Shown one piece after another: positions 37,241 to 46,638 of a stretch of 64,000 nucleotides of DNA. The stretch is taken from contig NZ_CP181447.1 in NCBI RefSeq assembly GCF_048001765.1, positions 1,922,001 to 1,986,000 of the forward strand, given 5' to 3'. The DNA is from Bombiscardovia asteroides_K (GTDB lineage: Bacteria; Actinomycetota; Actinomycetes; Actinomycetales; Bifidobacteriaceae). The notes under the pieces are model-generated. The model was not told the origin of the DNA. It saw nothing but the letters and a program-made list of their open reading frames with translations, and ran no database searches. A program made the translations under genes and the position numbers. Numbering within the stretch: position 1 is the first letter of the stretch; the number at the start of each line of letters is the position of its first letter.

Positions 37241-37903
37241 ATGAATGACCGATCATCTCTGCGTGAGCAACGGCGGAGCGAATTCGTAACCACCGCCATG
37301 CGGGTCTTCGACCGGAAAGGCGCTGCGAACACCTCACTGCGTGACGTAATCCATGCCATGAACCACGGCAAGGGCGTGGGCATGAGTGTTTTCTATTACT
37401 ACTTCAAATCCAAGGACGACCTGGTAGATGCCTGCGTGCGTACCTACCTGGCCTCCTACGTGGACCATGTAGTCGACATTCTGCAGAATCCTGACCTGAG
37501 CGTTCAAGAGGCACTGGACGACATATGCCCGCATCTGATAAGGGCCATCTGGAAGATGGACGTCATCTTCGCGGATAAGGCCAACTGGTACAACTACCTA
37601 AGCACCAACAGCAGTGTGATGGAGGGCTTCGTCAGGCAGATCATCGACCCTTTGGACAAGGCCCTGGACCGCTGGCTGGATCGGGGCGACCTGCCGCAGA
37701 CCCAGCTGATCCAAACAGCGGGCACCCGCACTGTGGCCTGGCTGATGGCCGACGGGCTCTCGTCCATCGTCAGCAATGGCAGAGGAGCCGCCGGACATCC
37801 GCAAATCAGAGAGGTGGTCCGCCAACGTGTCCGCGAGAGCGTGGCCTTCTTCTCGCAGCTGTTGGGCTTGCCCCTGAAGGCACCCGCCATCGCCCTGTCG
37901 TAA
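37241..37903 (+). CDS. TetR-family transcriptional regulator
   Basis: A 220-residue one-component regulator. Residues about 8-55 form the TetR helix-turn-helix ('RRSEFVTTAMRVFDRKGAAN' and 'GMSVFYYYFKSKDDLVDA'); the rest is an all-helical ligand-binding and dimer domain of no recognisable subfamily. Divergent from rho, with no obvious target operon beside it. A terminator-like hairpin follows. Confidence 0.9.
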   Translation: MNDRSSLREQRRSEFVTTAMRVFDRKGAANTSLRDVIHAMNHGKGVGMSVFYYYFKSKDDLVDACVRTYLASYVDHVVDILQNPDLSVQEALDDICPHLIRAIWKMDVIFADKANWYNYLSTNSSVMEGFVRQIIDPLDKALDRWLDRGDLPQTQLIQTAGTRTVAWLMADGLSSIVSNGRGAAGHPQIREVVRQRVRESVAFFSQLLGLPLKAPAIALS

Positions 37904-37909
37904 ATGACA

Positions 37910-37937
37910 AAGCCCCCGACCCTGCGGTCAGAGGCTT
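37910..37937. terminator. Bidirectional stem-loop between the TetR and oxidoreductase genes
   Basis: AAGCC/GGCTT (37910-37914 with 37933-37937) encloses GACC/GGTC (37918-37921 with 37926-37929). Convergent genes lie on both sides. Confidence 0.6.
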
Positions 37938-37963
37938 GAAGCGAAACAAAGGCTGAGGTTTGC

Positions 37964-39553
37964 TTACTTCTCCTCGTGGTAGGACTTCTCGGTGTTGACG
38001 TTCCAGACATTGGTCTTGTCGGTACGCCCCGATTTGATATTGGCCACGGCCTCCATGGATGTGGCCATGGAGTGGTCCTGGTTGTTGTAGTGGTGCTGCC
38101 CGTTGCGGCCCACGCAGTAGAGGTTGCCGAAGGAGTCCAGCCATTTGACCAGCTCAGGCATCTGGGCGTAGGTGTCGAAGTAGGCCGGGTAGGCCTTAAC
38201 CACCCGCTCCCGGTGCGAGTCCAGCACGTCGGCAGGGCCGTTGATGATGCCCATCCGGGTCAGCTCCTTGATGGCGAAGTCGGTTGTCTCCTGATCGCTC
38301 ATGCTCCAGAAGTCATCGCCCTCCTTGCAGAAGTACTCCAGACCGATCCAGACAGTGCCGTCCACATTCTTGACCATGTAGGGGCTCCAATTGTTGAAGA
38401 TCTGGATGCGGCCCATCTTGTAGCCGGGATCCTGCACATAAATCCAGCAATCGGGAACGATGGGCGGATCGCCCAGGGTCTTGATGGAGGTGGTATTGCG
38501 GATGCGCAGGTGGCGGACCAGCAGGCCAACGGTTACGAAGTCGCGGTAGGGCAGGCCCTGAGCCACCCTGACCATCTCCTTGTCAGTGGAGGGCTCCTCG
38601 TGGGCGATGGCCTCCACCAGGTCCTTGATGGGCATGGAGGAGATGATCTGGTCAGCCTGCAGGGTCACTTCCTTGCCATCAGCATTGCGATAGATCACAC
38701 CGGTCATGTGGCCTTCGCTCTGGGTCAGTCCAATCACGCGGGCATCGGTGATCACGTGGACTCCATGCTCCACATTGCGCCGCTCTACGGTCTCCCAGAG
38801 CTGTCCTGGACCAAGCTTGGGGTACCAGAACTCCTCGATCAGGCTGGTCTCGACCTGGTGGGCGTCGCGCTTCTTGGGCAGCAGCTTCTGGAAGGCGTTC
38901 TTGAGCACGCCCATGATGCTGAGCCCCTTGACACGCTGGGCACCCCAGTCGGCGCTGATCTCACGGGGATGGCGACCCCAGAGCTTTTCGGTGTAGCCCT
39001 CGAAGAACATGGAGTAGAGCTTGCGGCCGAAACGGTTGATATAGAAGTTCTCCAGGTTGTCCTCAGGCAGCTTGTGGACGACGGACTTGAGGTAGCTGAA
39101 CCCGGCCTGCATGGTCAGCTTGAAGCCCATGGCCCTTAATGTGTTGAGCGTCAAAGAGATGGGATAGTCGAAGAAGTGGTGGTTCCAGTAAATCCTGGAG
39201 ACACGATGACGCTTGAGCATGACCCTGTCGGTCTTCTCCGGGTCGGGGCCGCCGGGCTCCAGGTCGTGGTGGCGGCCAAGTTTTTTATCGTCATAGGAGG
39301 GCGCGCCCTGCAGAGGCAGGACCTCCTTCCACCAGTCCATGATCCGGTCATCCTTGGAGAAGAACCGGTGTCCACCAATATCCATGCGATTGCCGTTGTG
39401 CCGAACTGTGCGGGAGATGCCGCCAAAGGCATCAGTGGCCTCCAGCACAGTGACGTCATAGCGCTCGTCGCCGCCGTCCTTGACCAGTTCCCATGCCGCT
39501 GTCAAGCCGGCGGGCCCTCCGCCGATGACGATCACGGACTGCTTGCGCTCCAT
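37964..39553 (-). CDS. FAD-dependent oxidoreductase, UDP-galactopyranose-mutase-like
   Basis: A 529-residue flavoprotein. The N-terminal Rossmann motif is clear (VIVIGGGPAGLTAAWEL), followed by 'LEATDAFGGISRTV' and 'DIGGHRFFSKD'. The sequence resembles the amine-oxidase/UDP-galactopyranose mutase group used in cell-envelope polysaccharide synthesis ('YTEKLWGRHPREISADW' and the C-terminal 'NLYCVGRNGQHHYNNQDHS'). It is longer than classical Glf (~380 residues) and no other sugar genes adjoin, so the precise reaction is open. AGGAGG lies 6 bases before the ATG at 39553, which decides the start against an open frame extending 28 codons upstream. Confidence 0.8.
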   Translation of the reverse strand: MERKQSVIVIGGGPAGLTAAWELVKDGGDERYDVTVLEATDAFGGISRTVRHNGNRMDIGGHRFFSKDDRIMDWWKEVLPLQGAPSYDDKKLGRHHDLEPGGPDPEKTDRVMLKRHRVSRIYWNHHFFDYPISLTLNTLRAMGFKLTMQAGFSYLKSVVHKLPEDNLENFYINRFGRKLYSMFFEGYTEKLWGRHPREISADWGAQRVKGLSIMGVLKNAFQKLLPKKRDAHQVETSLIEEFWYPKLGPGQLWETVERRNVEHGVHVITDARVIGLTQSEGHMTGVIYRNADGKEVTLQADQIISSMPIKDLVEAIAHEEPSTDKEMVRVAQGLPYRDFVTVGLLVRHLRIRNTTSIKTLGDPPIVPDCWIYVQDPGYKMGRIQIFNNWSPYMVKNVDGTVWIGLEYFCKEGDDFWSMSDQETTDFAIKELTRMGIINGPADVLDSHRERVVKAYPAYFDTYAQMPELVKWLDSFGNLYCVGRNGQHHYNNQDHSMATSMEAVANIKSGRTDKTNVWNVNTEKSYHEEK

Positions 39554-39691
39554 GCCAACCTCCTGAAAACCGTATGAAATCATCACCACTGTACCCGGCT
39601 CGTCCCCAGTCAGATGCTGCCGAGCGACTTCCCACACGAATTCCCGCCATTGCGTGGAACAAACGTGATGATGCTCGCCCCTGGGCGCTGT

Positions 39692-40006
39692 TTAGCCCAG
39701 CGAGTCAGGGATATCGATGTCCGTTTTCTGCACTTCTTCTACATTGACGTCCTTGAAGGTGACGATGCGGACGTTCTTGACGAACCGGCTGGATCGGTAG
39801 ACGTCCCAGACCCAGGCATCGGTCAGCCGAACGTCAAAGTAGACATCCTGCCCGGCGGATCGAACGTTGAAGTCCACCTTGTTGGCCAGGTAGAACCGCC
39901 GTTCGGTCTCGACAACGTAGGTGAACAGCTTGATCACGTCCCGATACTCGCGATACAGGGCCAGTTCGGCGTTGGTCTCGTAGTTGTCGAGATCCTCAGC
40001 ACTCAT
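39692..40006 (-). CDS. DUF2469 family protein
   Basis: A 104-residue acidic protein matching the actinobacterial DUF2469 family from end to end ('LYREYRDVIKLFTYVVETER' is its conserved core). Function unknown; members are usually near RNase HII or signal peptidase genes, which is not the case here. Its ATG overlaps the stop of the upstream GNAT gene by 4 bases (ATGA), so the two are translationally coupled. Confidence 0.88.
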   Translation of the reverse strand: MSAEDLDNYETNAELALYREYRDVIKLFTYVVETERRFYLANKVDFNVRSAGQDVYFDVRLTDAWVWDVYRSSRFVKNVRIVTFKDVNVEEVQKTDIDIPDSLG

Positions 40007-41169
40007 CGACTACCTCCATTCGCACGATCGCGGCCATGGCCAAGCGTACGCCACCAGGCGCGCTTGGATCGCTTGGCCTCAGCCGACCCATAGGCCCAAT
40101 CCGACGCTGTATGCTCCTCGTCAGACTGCTCGGCAGCGGATTCTGCGGAAGCAGACTCCTCACCCGCATCCTCGGCGTTCGTCTGACCAGGGCCCGCCTT
40201 CTCATCCTGACTGCTGTTGGGACCTGCATGGCCATCGGCAGATTTCTCTGAATGTGAACCACTCTTCGGGGTCAGATTAGCCTGGTCGTCTGATGGCTGC
40301 GAATCCTGAACCACTGGAGTGGACTCCTCAGACTTGGCTTCGCTGATACCGCCATCCTCATCCGCAGCGTATCCGTGTGCAACAAGGGCTTCAGCCACAC
40401 CGGGATTTTCGCGGATGACATGCATGCCGAAAGCGTTCAAAGAACGGATGGGATCATACTCGTCGACCAGAGCGTCCATGACGATCTGATCCTGATACTT
40501 GCCGTTCTCGGCATCCCAGAGGGCATCACGAGAGGTGCCCGAGATCATGAATCCAAGGGACTGATAAACGGAGATTGAGCGTGTGTTTTTCTCTGGTACA
40601 GCCACCCAGATCCGGTGCAGGCCCAGACCCGTAGGAGCAGCCGCGTACCCGTAGGTCATGATTCTAGGCATGGCATCCCGGGAGTAGCCGCGCCCGCGGA
40701 AATGTCTGCCCAAAACCACCTGGATCCTGGCCGAGCGGGACCAGCCGTCCACATCAATCAGGAAGATCATGCCGATGACTCCCTTTGTGGCATCGGCATC
40801 GGGCGAGCCGTCCTGGTCGGTATCCGCATCTGTGACCATGGCCCAGGCCAGGGTGCGACGGGACTCTGGATCGCCCACGCCTGAATCACGGGCAGCCAGA
40901 CCCTTGGACCAGGCCACCGACCGACGCACCCAGGCGTTGACCACTGCTCGTTCGGCGTTAGGTCCCTTGCCGGTGATGCCAGTGGAATTGTAGAAGGCCT
41001 CCAGCTGGTCCATTGCCGTCAGATCGGCGATGACAGCCGGCCGCAGGTGCAACATTTCGCCCCTGATATAGGGAATCTCAATCCGATCGGGCAGCTGTCT
41101 GTTCGCCGCTTCTTCGGATCCCTCGGATTGCGTTTGCGGTCGGTCATTGCCCCTGCCGCTCATAGACAT
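40003..41169 (-). CDS. GNAT family N-acetyltransferase with a disordered C-terminal extension
   Basis: A 388-residue protein. Residues about 25-235 form a GNAT acetyltransferase domain with the acetyl-CoA loop in 'VVLGRHFRGRGYSRDAM' and the usual 'HRIWVAVPEKNTRSISVYQSLGF'; it resembles RimJ-like enzymes that acetylate N-termini or small amines. A charged, Ser/Glu-rich tail of about 110 residues ends in a basic cluster. The substrate is unknown. GGAGG precedes the ATG at 41169 (a second ATG two codons later is possible). Coupled to the DUF2469 gene by overlap. Confidence 0.85.
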   Translation of the reverse strand: MSMSGRGNDRPQTQSEGSEEAANRQLPDRIEIPYIRGEMLHLRPAVIADLTAMDQLEAFYNSTGITGKGPNAERAVVNAWVRRSVAWSKGLAARDSGVGDPESRRTLAWAMVTDADTDQDGSPDADATKGVIGMIFLIDVDGWSRSARIQVVLGRHFRGRGYSRDAMPRIMTYGYAAAPTGLGLHRIWVAVPEKNTRSISVYQSLGFMISGTSRDALWDAENGKYQDQIVMDALVDEYDPIRSLNAFGMHVIRENPGVAEALVAHGYAADEDGGISEAKSEESTPVVQDSQPSDDQANLTPKSGSHSEKSADGHAGPNSSQDEKAGPGQTNAEDAGEESASAESAAEQSDEEHTASDWAYGSAEAKRSKRAWWRTLGHGRDRANGGSR

Positions 41170-41257
41170 CACGTCACCTCCATGATCGCCACCTTGCGAT
41201 GGCAATCAATTGTAATCCCTCGCCCCTGGGAAAACCATGAGAAGCCGGGCAGGTCCG

Positions 41258-41294
41258 CCGGTCCGAACCCGATGGAATCAGGCCGACGGACCGG
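41258..41294 (-). terminator. Possible terminator after gatB
   Basis: CCGGTCCG (41258-41265) pairs with CGGACCGG (41287-41294), 7 bases beyond the gatB stop on the minus strand. No T-run directly follows. Confidence 0.4.
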
Positions 41295-41300
41295 GTGCGG

Positions 41301-42803
41301 TCAGGACTTGGCGATGCGCTCCATGACGATCTTGCTGACCGCCTTGGCATCGGCCTGACCCTTGGTGGCCCGCATGACCGCTCCAATAATAGCGCCCATG
41401 GGCTTCATATTGCCGCCCTTGAGTTTGGCCACGATGTCCGGGTTGTCCTTGAGGGCCTGATCGACGGCTGCGTCCAGAGCCCCGTCATCCGAAACCACCT
41501 GATAGCCGTGCTTCTTGACGACCTCGGCTGGCTTGCCCTCGCCTGCCAACACGCCGGAGACGGTCTGCTTGGCCAGCTTGTCGTTGAGCTTGCCATCAGC
41601 GATCAGCTGCTCAACATCAGCGACATCCTGAGCCGAAATGGACAGCTCCTGCAGGCTGACACCACGAGCGTTGGCCTCACGGGAAATCTCGCCCAGCCAC
41701 CACTTACGGGCTCCGGCGGCCGTGGCTCCGGCCTTGACCGTATCCTCGATCAGATCCACGGCATCGGCGTTGACCGCGTCCTGCATCTGCCGGTCGGTGA
41801 AATCCCACTCCTTCTTGAGGCGGGCGCGGCGTTCGCGAGGCATCTCCGGCATCTGGGCCTTGAGCTCCTCGATATGATCCTTGGTCACATGGACCATGAC
41901 CAAGTCAGGATCGGGGAAGTAGCGGTAATCATTGGCATCGGTCTTGACCCGGCCGCCGGCAGTGGTCTGCGTGGACTCGTCCCAGTGACGGGTCTCCTGC
42001 AGCACCTCCCCACCGGACTCCAGCAGGGCGGCCTGACGACGGATCTCGTAGGTGAGGGTCTTCTCGATGCCCTTGAAGGTGTTGACATTCTTGGTCTCCG
42101 ACCGGGTTCCCAGAGGGGCATCCGGCCCGGCGTGCAGGGAGACGTTGACGTCGGCACGCATGTTGCCCTGCTCCATCCGGGCGTGGGAGATGCCCAGAGC
42201 GCGGACGATGTCGCGAATGGCCCGGACATAAGCCCCGGCCACCTCGGGGGTCCGTGCCCCGGCGCCCTCGATGGGCTTGGTCACGATCTCGACCAGTGGA
42301 ACGCCGGCACGGTTGTAATCCACCAGGGAGTGATCGGCGCCCTCGATGCGCCCGTCAGCCCCACCCACGTGGGTGTTCTTGCCGGCGTCGTCCTCCACAT
42401 GGGCACGCTCGATGGGCACGCGGAAAATGCTGCCGTCGTCCAGCTCCACATCCAGGTAGCCCTCGCCATTCAGAGGCTTGTCATACTGGGAGATCTGATA
42501 GTCGCGGGGCATGTCCGGGTAGAAGTAGTTCTTCCTAGCGAACTGGCTCCACTCGTTGATCTTGCAGTGCAGGGCCAGACCCAGCTTTACTGCATAGTCG
42601 ATGGCGGTCTTGTTGACCACGGGTAGGCTGCCGGGCAGGCCCAGGGAAACCGGGGTCAGCTGGGTATTGGGCTCGCCGCCGAACTCGATATGGGCCGGGC
42701 AGAAGAGCTTGGTGTTGGTGCAGAGCTCGACATGGACCTCAAGGCCGAACACCGGGTCGTACTTGGCCACGGCATCGGCGTACTTCATAAGTTTTTCAGC
42801 CAT
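41301..42803 (-). CDS. gatB: Asp/Glu-tRNA amidotransferase subunit B
   Basis: A 500-residue subunit of the GatCAB complex that converts mischarged Glu-tRNA-Gln (and Asp-tRNA-Asn) to the amide form. It holds the kinase-like cradle (PVFGLEVHVELCTNTKLFCP, EYRDYQIS-type core present as 'DMPRDYQISQYDKPL') and the C-terminal YqeY-like tRNA-binding tail. It lies 24 bases after gatA in the order gatC-gatA-gatB. A well-placed GGAAGG precedes the ATG. Confidence 0.97.
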   Translation of the reverse strand: MAEKLMKYADAVAKYDPVFGLEVHVELCTNTKLFCPAHIEFGGEPNTQLTPVSLGLPGSLPVVNKTAIDYAVKLGLALHCKINEWSQFARKNYFYPDMPRDYQISQYDKPLNGEGYLDVELDDGSIFRVPIERAHVEDDAGKNTHVGGADGRIEGADHSLVDYNRAGVPLVEIVTKPIEGAGARTPEVAGAYVRAIRDIVRALGISHARMEQGNMRADVNVSLHAGPDAPLGTRSETKNVNTFKGIEKTLTYEIRRQAALLESGGEVLQETRHWDESTQTTAGGRVKTDANDYRYFPDPDLVMVHVTKDHIEELKAQMPEMPRERRARLKKEWDFTDRQMQDAVNADAVDLIEDTVKAGATAAGARKWWLGEISREANARGVSLQELSISAQDVADVEQLIADGKLNDKLAKQTVSGVLAGEGKPAEVVKKHGYQVVSDDGALDAAVDQALKDNPDIVAKLKGGNMKPMGAIIGAVMRATKGQADAKAVSKIVMERIAKS

Positions 42804-42827
42804 TGTGATTCCGTTTCCTTCCGATGC

Positions 42828-44381
42828 CTATTTGGTCGATCCTTGAGCCGGGCCATCCAGCCAGGGAGTGGACAGCTTCTTGGAGATGGGCCCGCCCCAC
42901 TGCTCCTCCAATGCCGCCTCAAGAGCCGCGGCAGGCCGGTACATGACCTCGTCGCGCATCTGGGGGGCGAAGAACTGGAAGCCGACAGGCAGCCCATCGT
43001 CACTGAGCCCAGCGGGAATCGACATGGCCGGAGTGCCGGCCAGGTTGGCCGGAATGGTGGCTACGTCGTTCAGGTACATGGCCAGTGGGTCATCCATCTT
43101 CTCGCCGAAGCGGAAGGCCGTGGTCGGCGAAGTCGGCGATACCAGGACGTCAGCCTGCTCGAAGGCCTTCTCAAAGTCGCGGATGACCAGGGTGCGGACC
43201 TTCTGGGCCGAGCCGTACCAGGCATCGTAGTAGCCGGCAGACAGGGCATAAATGCCTAGGATGATCCTACGCTTGACCTCGTCGCCGAAACCGGCCTCAC
43301 GGGTGGCAGCCATCATGTTGGCAGCCGTCTGGGGGACGCCCTCGGGGGGCATGACCCGCAGTCCATAGCGCATGCCGTCGTAACGGGCCAGGTTGGAAGA
43401 AACCTCGGAGGGCATGATGATGTAGTAGGCGGCCAGCGCGTAGGGGAAGTGCGGGCAAGAGACCTGGACCACCTCGGCGCCCATGGATTCCAGCAGCGAT
43501 ACAGCCTCGTTGAAGCGGGCCTCGACGCCGGGCTGGTAGCCCTCGCCGCCCAACTCCTTGACCAGACCCACCTTGAGGCCCTTCAAATCGCGATTCTGGC
43601 CCTGACGAGCGGCCTGGGCCAGAGGGGGAACCGGCTTGGGAATGGAGGTGGAGTCTCGGCGGTCATAGCCACCGATGACCTCCTGCAGCAGGGCCGCATC
43701 CAGCACGGTCCGGGAAACCGGACCAATCTGATCCAGGGAGGAGGCCATGGCGATGGCCCCGAACCGGGAGACGCCGCCATAGGTGGGTTTGACACCCACG
43801 GTGCCGGTCAGGGATCCAGGCTGGCGAATGGACCCGCCGGTGTCGGTGCCCAGGGCCAGCGGGGCCTCAAAGGCGCCGACAGCCGAGGCCGAACCGCCGC
43901 CAGAGCCGCCTGGGACCCGCTCGGTGTCCCAGGGATTGTGTGTGGGTTTGAAGGCCGAGTGCTCAGTGGAGGATCCCTGAGCGAACTCATCCAGGTTGGT
44001 CTTGCCCAGAATGGGCATCCCTGCGGCCTTGAGCTTCTTGATGACGGTGGCATCGTAAGGAGGTACCCAACCCTCGAGGATCTTGGAGGCAGCCGTGGTG
44101 GGAATGCCCTTGGTGACGATCATGTCCTTGATGGCAATGGGAACGCCGGCCAGTTCCGGCAGCCCTTCGGCACCTTCATGGGCCAGACGCTGGTCGAAGG
44201 CGTCGGCTTGTTCCAGGGCCTGATCAGCACTGACCTGCAGAAACGCATCAATGCTGGGCTCAGCAGACTCAATCACATCCAGATGAGCCTGGACCAGTTC
44301 ACGGCTTGAGACCTGCCCCGACCGCAGCTGCGCGGCCATGTCGGAGGCGGACTGCTTGACCAATTCTTCCTGTGCGCTCAT
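42828..44381 (-). CDS. gatA: Asp/Glu-tRNA amidotransferase subunit A
   Basis: A 517-residue amidase-signature enzyme, the glutaminase subunit of GatCAB. The Ser-cisSer-Lys triad region is intact: 'PIAIKDMIVTKG' (Lys) and 'GGSGGGSASAVG' with 'TDTGGSIRQPG' (serines). It starts 4 bases after gatC, at the ATG preceded by GAGGAG; an in-frame ATG 5 codons upstream lies within gatC and is less likely. Confidence 0.97.
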   Translation of the reverse strand: MSAQEELVKQSASDMAAQLRSGQVSSRELVQAHLDVIESAEPSIDAFLQVSADQALEQADAFDQRLAHEGAEGLPELAGVPIAIKDMIVTKGIPTTAASKILEGWVPPYDATVIKKLKAAGMPILGKTNLDEFAQGSSTEHSAFKPTHNPWDTERVPGGSGGGSASAVGAFEAPLALGTDTGGSIRQPGSLTGTVGVKPTYGGVSRFGAIAMASSLDQIGPVSRTVLDAALLQEVIGGYDRRDSTSIPKPVPPLAQAARQGQNRDLKGLKVGLVKELGGEGYQPGVEARFNEAVSLLESMGAEVVQVSCPHFPYALAAYYIIMPSEVSSNLARYDGMRYGLRVMPPEGVPQTAANMMAATREAGFGDEVKRRIILGIYALSAGYYDAWYGSAQKVRTLVIRDFEKAFEQADVLVSPTSPTTAFRFGEKMDDPLAMYLNDVATIPANLAGTPAMSIPAGLSDDGLPVGFQFFAPQMRDEVMYRPAAALEAALEEQWGGPISKKLSTPWLDGPAQGSTK

Positions 44382-44385
44382 CGTC

Positions 44386-44682
44386 TCACTCCTCACCCAG
44401 AATGCGCGGGGCCACGAACATACCCGACTCGGTGACCGGCGCCCCCGAAAGGGCGGCCTCCTGGGTCAGCGGTTCCTCAGCCTCATCAGGACGCAGGTAG
44501 GCCTCCAGGGGAATAGGATTGGCAGTCGGGGGCACGTCGTCGCCTGCCACTTCCTGGACCTTGGTGATGGAATCGGCGATCACGTTGAGCTCGCCCTTGA
44601 GGCGGTCAGCCTCCTGATCGGTCAAGGCAATCCGGGCCAGATCGCCCAAGTGCTTGATCTCTTCACGTGTAAAAGTTGGCAT
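44386..44682 (-). CDS. gatC: Asp/Glu-tRNA amidotransferase subunit C
   Basis: A 98-residue small subunit that clamps GatA to GatB. It has the family start 'FTREEIKHLGDLARIALTDQE' and 'LNVIADSITKVQEV', and the late 'APVTESGMFVAPRIL'. The ATG at 44682 gives the typical length. It opens gatCAB, and begins 43 bases after an ABC permease gene on the same strand, so it may share that transcript. Confidence 0.95.
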   Translation of the reverse strand: MPTFTREEIKHLGDLARIALTDQEADRLKGELNVIADSITKVQEVAGDDVPPTANPIPLEAYLRPDEAEEPLTQEAALSGAPVTESGMFVAPRILGEE

Positions 44683-44725
44683 ACCACTTATCATATGGGT
44701 GCTCTATGACACGCAAAAGACAGGG

Positions 44726-45715
44726 TCAATCGATGTCTGCGCGCCGGAAGACCAGGGTTCCCAGAGCACAGCATAGGGCCGTCCAGACCATCATGATCAG
44801 GCCCGCCTGCCACCAGGTAGGCCACCATTCGATACCTGTCTCTGCCACCCGGCCAAGGTCCAAAAGGAAGGTGCTCAGCAGGCTGGCTGGTGTCAGCTTG
44901 AAGGAGACCTGCAACCAGTCAGCATGAGGGACCAATCCCCCCAAGAGCCCCAGAAGCAGTGGCAGGATCAAGGTCAGCCCAAGGAACAGGCCGATCCCGC
45001 CGGCCTTGGATCGGCTCAATGCCCCCAGACCCAAGCCCATCCAAGCAAAGAGGACCAGCATGAGTGGTCCGCCCAACAGATCAATCAGAGCCAGCCCGGG
45101 CTTGGAGGCAGGCAAGGTGCTGTATCTGCCCGGCAGAAGCAGGGCTGCCAGGATCCAGCTGAGCAGCAGGCCCACCTGCGCCGCCAACCAAGTCAATAAG
45201 GCCAAGGCAAGGCCCTTGGCCCGCAGGACCATGCCCCGACGAGGATTGGCCGTCAGCGTGCTCTCAATGGTGGCGCCGGAAAACTCGCGGGTAAGGACCA
45301 GAACACCCAGAATGCCCGCCACAATCATGGCCGGGAACAGGCCGGAAACGACGGCCGACCAGAAAACGTCAGTGGATGCAGGCGGCAAGTGCGCCAGAAG
45401 GTGGTTGGTCTGCCAGCCCAAGGCAGCCAGGACCCGGGTCGCGCAGGCCATCAGGCCGGTGCTCAACGGCTGCAGCAGCATGACGATCAGGAGCAGGACC
45501 CAAGTCGATCGCAGGGAGAGCATCTTGCGCAGCTCTCCTCGAACCGCCCCGAAAAGGGTCAGCTGACCGGATGGACGACGCGAATCCAGGAAGGACAGCC
45601 CCGAGGTCCGACGCAGCCGAGTGAAGGCGGAACCATGCCGCGGAGTTGCCTTATCAGGTCCTGTGGATATCTCTCGCCGACTTCGGCGGACCCGGCGACC
45701 GCTGTCGGCACTCAT
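44726..45715 (-). CDS. ABC-2 type transporter permease
   Basis: A 329-residue membrane protein. After a basic N-terminal stretch of ~55 residues, six transmembrane segments follow, with the amphipathic 'VLTREFSGATIESTLTANPRR' element characteristic of ABC-2 permeases in drug or lantibiotic exporters. It overlaps the upstream ATPase gene by 4 bases (ATGA), so the two form one exporter or immunity-type transporter. Substrate unknown. Confidence 0.88.
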   Translation of the reverse strand: MSADSGRRVRRSRREISTGPDKATPRHGSAFTRLRRTSGLSFLDSRRPSGQLTLFGAVRGELRKMLSLRSTWVLLLIVMLLQPLSTGLMACATRVLAALGWQTNHLLAHLPPASTDVFWSAVVSGLFPAMIVAGILGVLVLTREFSGATIESTLTANPRRGMVLRAKGLALALLTWLAAQVGLLLSWILAALLLPGRYSTLPASKPGLALIDLLGGPLMLVLFAWMGLGLGALSRSKAGGIGLFLGLTLILPLLLGLLGGLVPHADWLQVSFKLTPASLLSTFLLDLGRVAETGIEWWPTWWQAGLIMMVWTALCCALGTLVFRRADID

Positions 45716-46638
45716 GGCCGTGCCCCCTCTCTTCCGTGGATGATGTCCTTGTAGGCCTGTTCCAGGGAAACTTCCTCCGGCTGGAAGTCATAGAGAACCA
45801 CTCCCTCCTGGGCCAGAATCGAGGCTGTGGAAGCCAGGGGCGCACCCTGGATGCGGAAACGGGCAGTATCAGGCGGACAGCTCTCGTCTGGCGGCAAACG
45901 GGTGATGCTGATTCCGGCAGCCGTGGCCAGGGCGGCTTTTAGTTGGTCGGGCTGCGGCGTCACCGCATAGATGGAGTCACGGGAGTGCTCGCCAATAAAC
46001 CGGGCCACAGTCGTTCTCTCCAGGATCCGTCCCTTGGCGATGATGACCAGATCGTCGGCGATTTGAGCCACCTCGTTGATCTTACGGGAGCTCAGGAGGA
46101 CTGCCCTGCCCTGTGAGGCAAGACCGCGCCAAATGTCCCTCACCCGCTCGGCTCCACCCGGATCCAGACCATCAAGGGGATCATCCAGAACCAGGTTGTG
46201 CGGGTCGCCCAGAAGGGCTGCGGCCAGGGCCAGCCGCTGACTCATCCCGAGGGAAAGGGATCCCGTCAACCTGTCGGCGACCGATTGCAGACCAACCATC
46301 TCAAGCACCTGGTCCACCCGACGTCGATCAATGCCATTGACTGCGGCCAGGGCCAGCAGGTGGTCCCTGGCCTTGCAGGCAGGATGGGCGTTGCGTGGAT
46401 TCAGTACCGCTCCTGCTGTCCGCATGGGCGATAAGAGCCGGACGAAAGGCTGGCCATCGAACAGGGCCTTTCCTGCATCAGGGCGAACCAGCCCCAGAGC
46501 AGTGCGCAGTGTGGTCGACTTGCCGGCGCCTTTAGGCCCCACAAACCCGGTCACCCGACCATCCGCGGCCGTAAAGGAGACGCGGTTCAGTACCTTGCGG
46601 GAGCCAAAGCGCTTGGTCAGCGAGTCGATGACAATCAT
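45712..46638 (-). CDS. ABC transporter ATP-binding protein (ABC-2 exporter type)
   Basis: A 308-residue nucleotide-binding subunit paired with the overlapping permease. Order of motifs: Walker A GPKGAGKST (34-42), signature 'LSLGMSQRLALAAAL', Walker B 'NLVLDDPLDGLDP', then a C-terminal domain of ~90 residues as in NodI/NatA-type exporters. Two positions differ from the norm: the usual Asn of Walker A is Lys, and the catalytic Glu after Walker B is Asp. Activity could be low. The ATG at 46638 overlaps the stop of the TrmH gene; the frame is open further upstream but only as a shadow of that gene. Confidence 0.88.
   Translation of the reverse strand: MIVIDSLTKRFGSRKVLNRVSFTAADGRVTGFVGPKGAGKSTTLRTALGLVRPDAGKALFDGQPFVRLLSPMRTAGAVLNPRNAHPACKARDHLLALAAVNGIDRRRVDQVLEMVGLQSVADRLTGSLSLGMSQRLALAAALLGDPHNLVLDDPLDGLDPGGAERVRDIWRGLASQGRAVLLSSRKINEVAQIADDLVIIAKGRILERTTVARFIGEHSRDSIYAVTPQPDQLKAALATAAGISITRLPPDESCPPDTARFRIQGAPLASTASILAQEGVVLYDFQPEEVSLEQAYKDIIHGREGARP

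Noticed and set aside
41295..42626. Long open frame on the plus strand opposite gatB
   Set aside because: It is the complement of a conserved gene with high GC third positions, has no ribosome-binding site and no family motifs.
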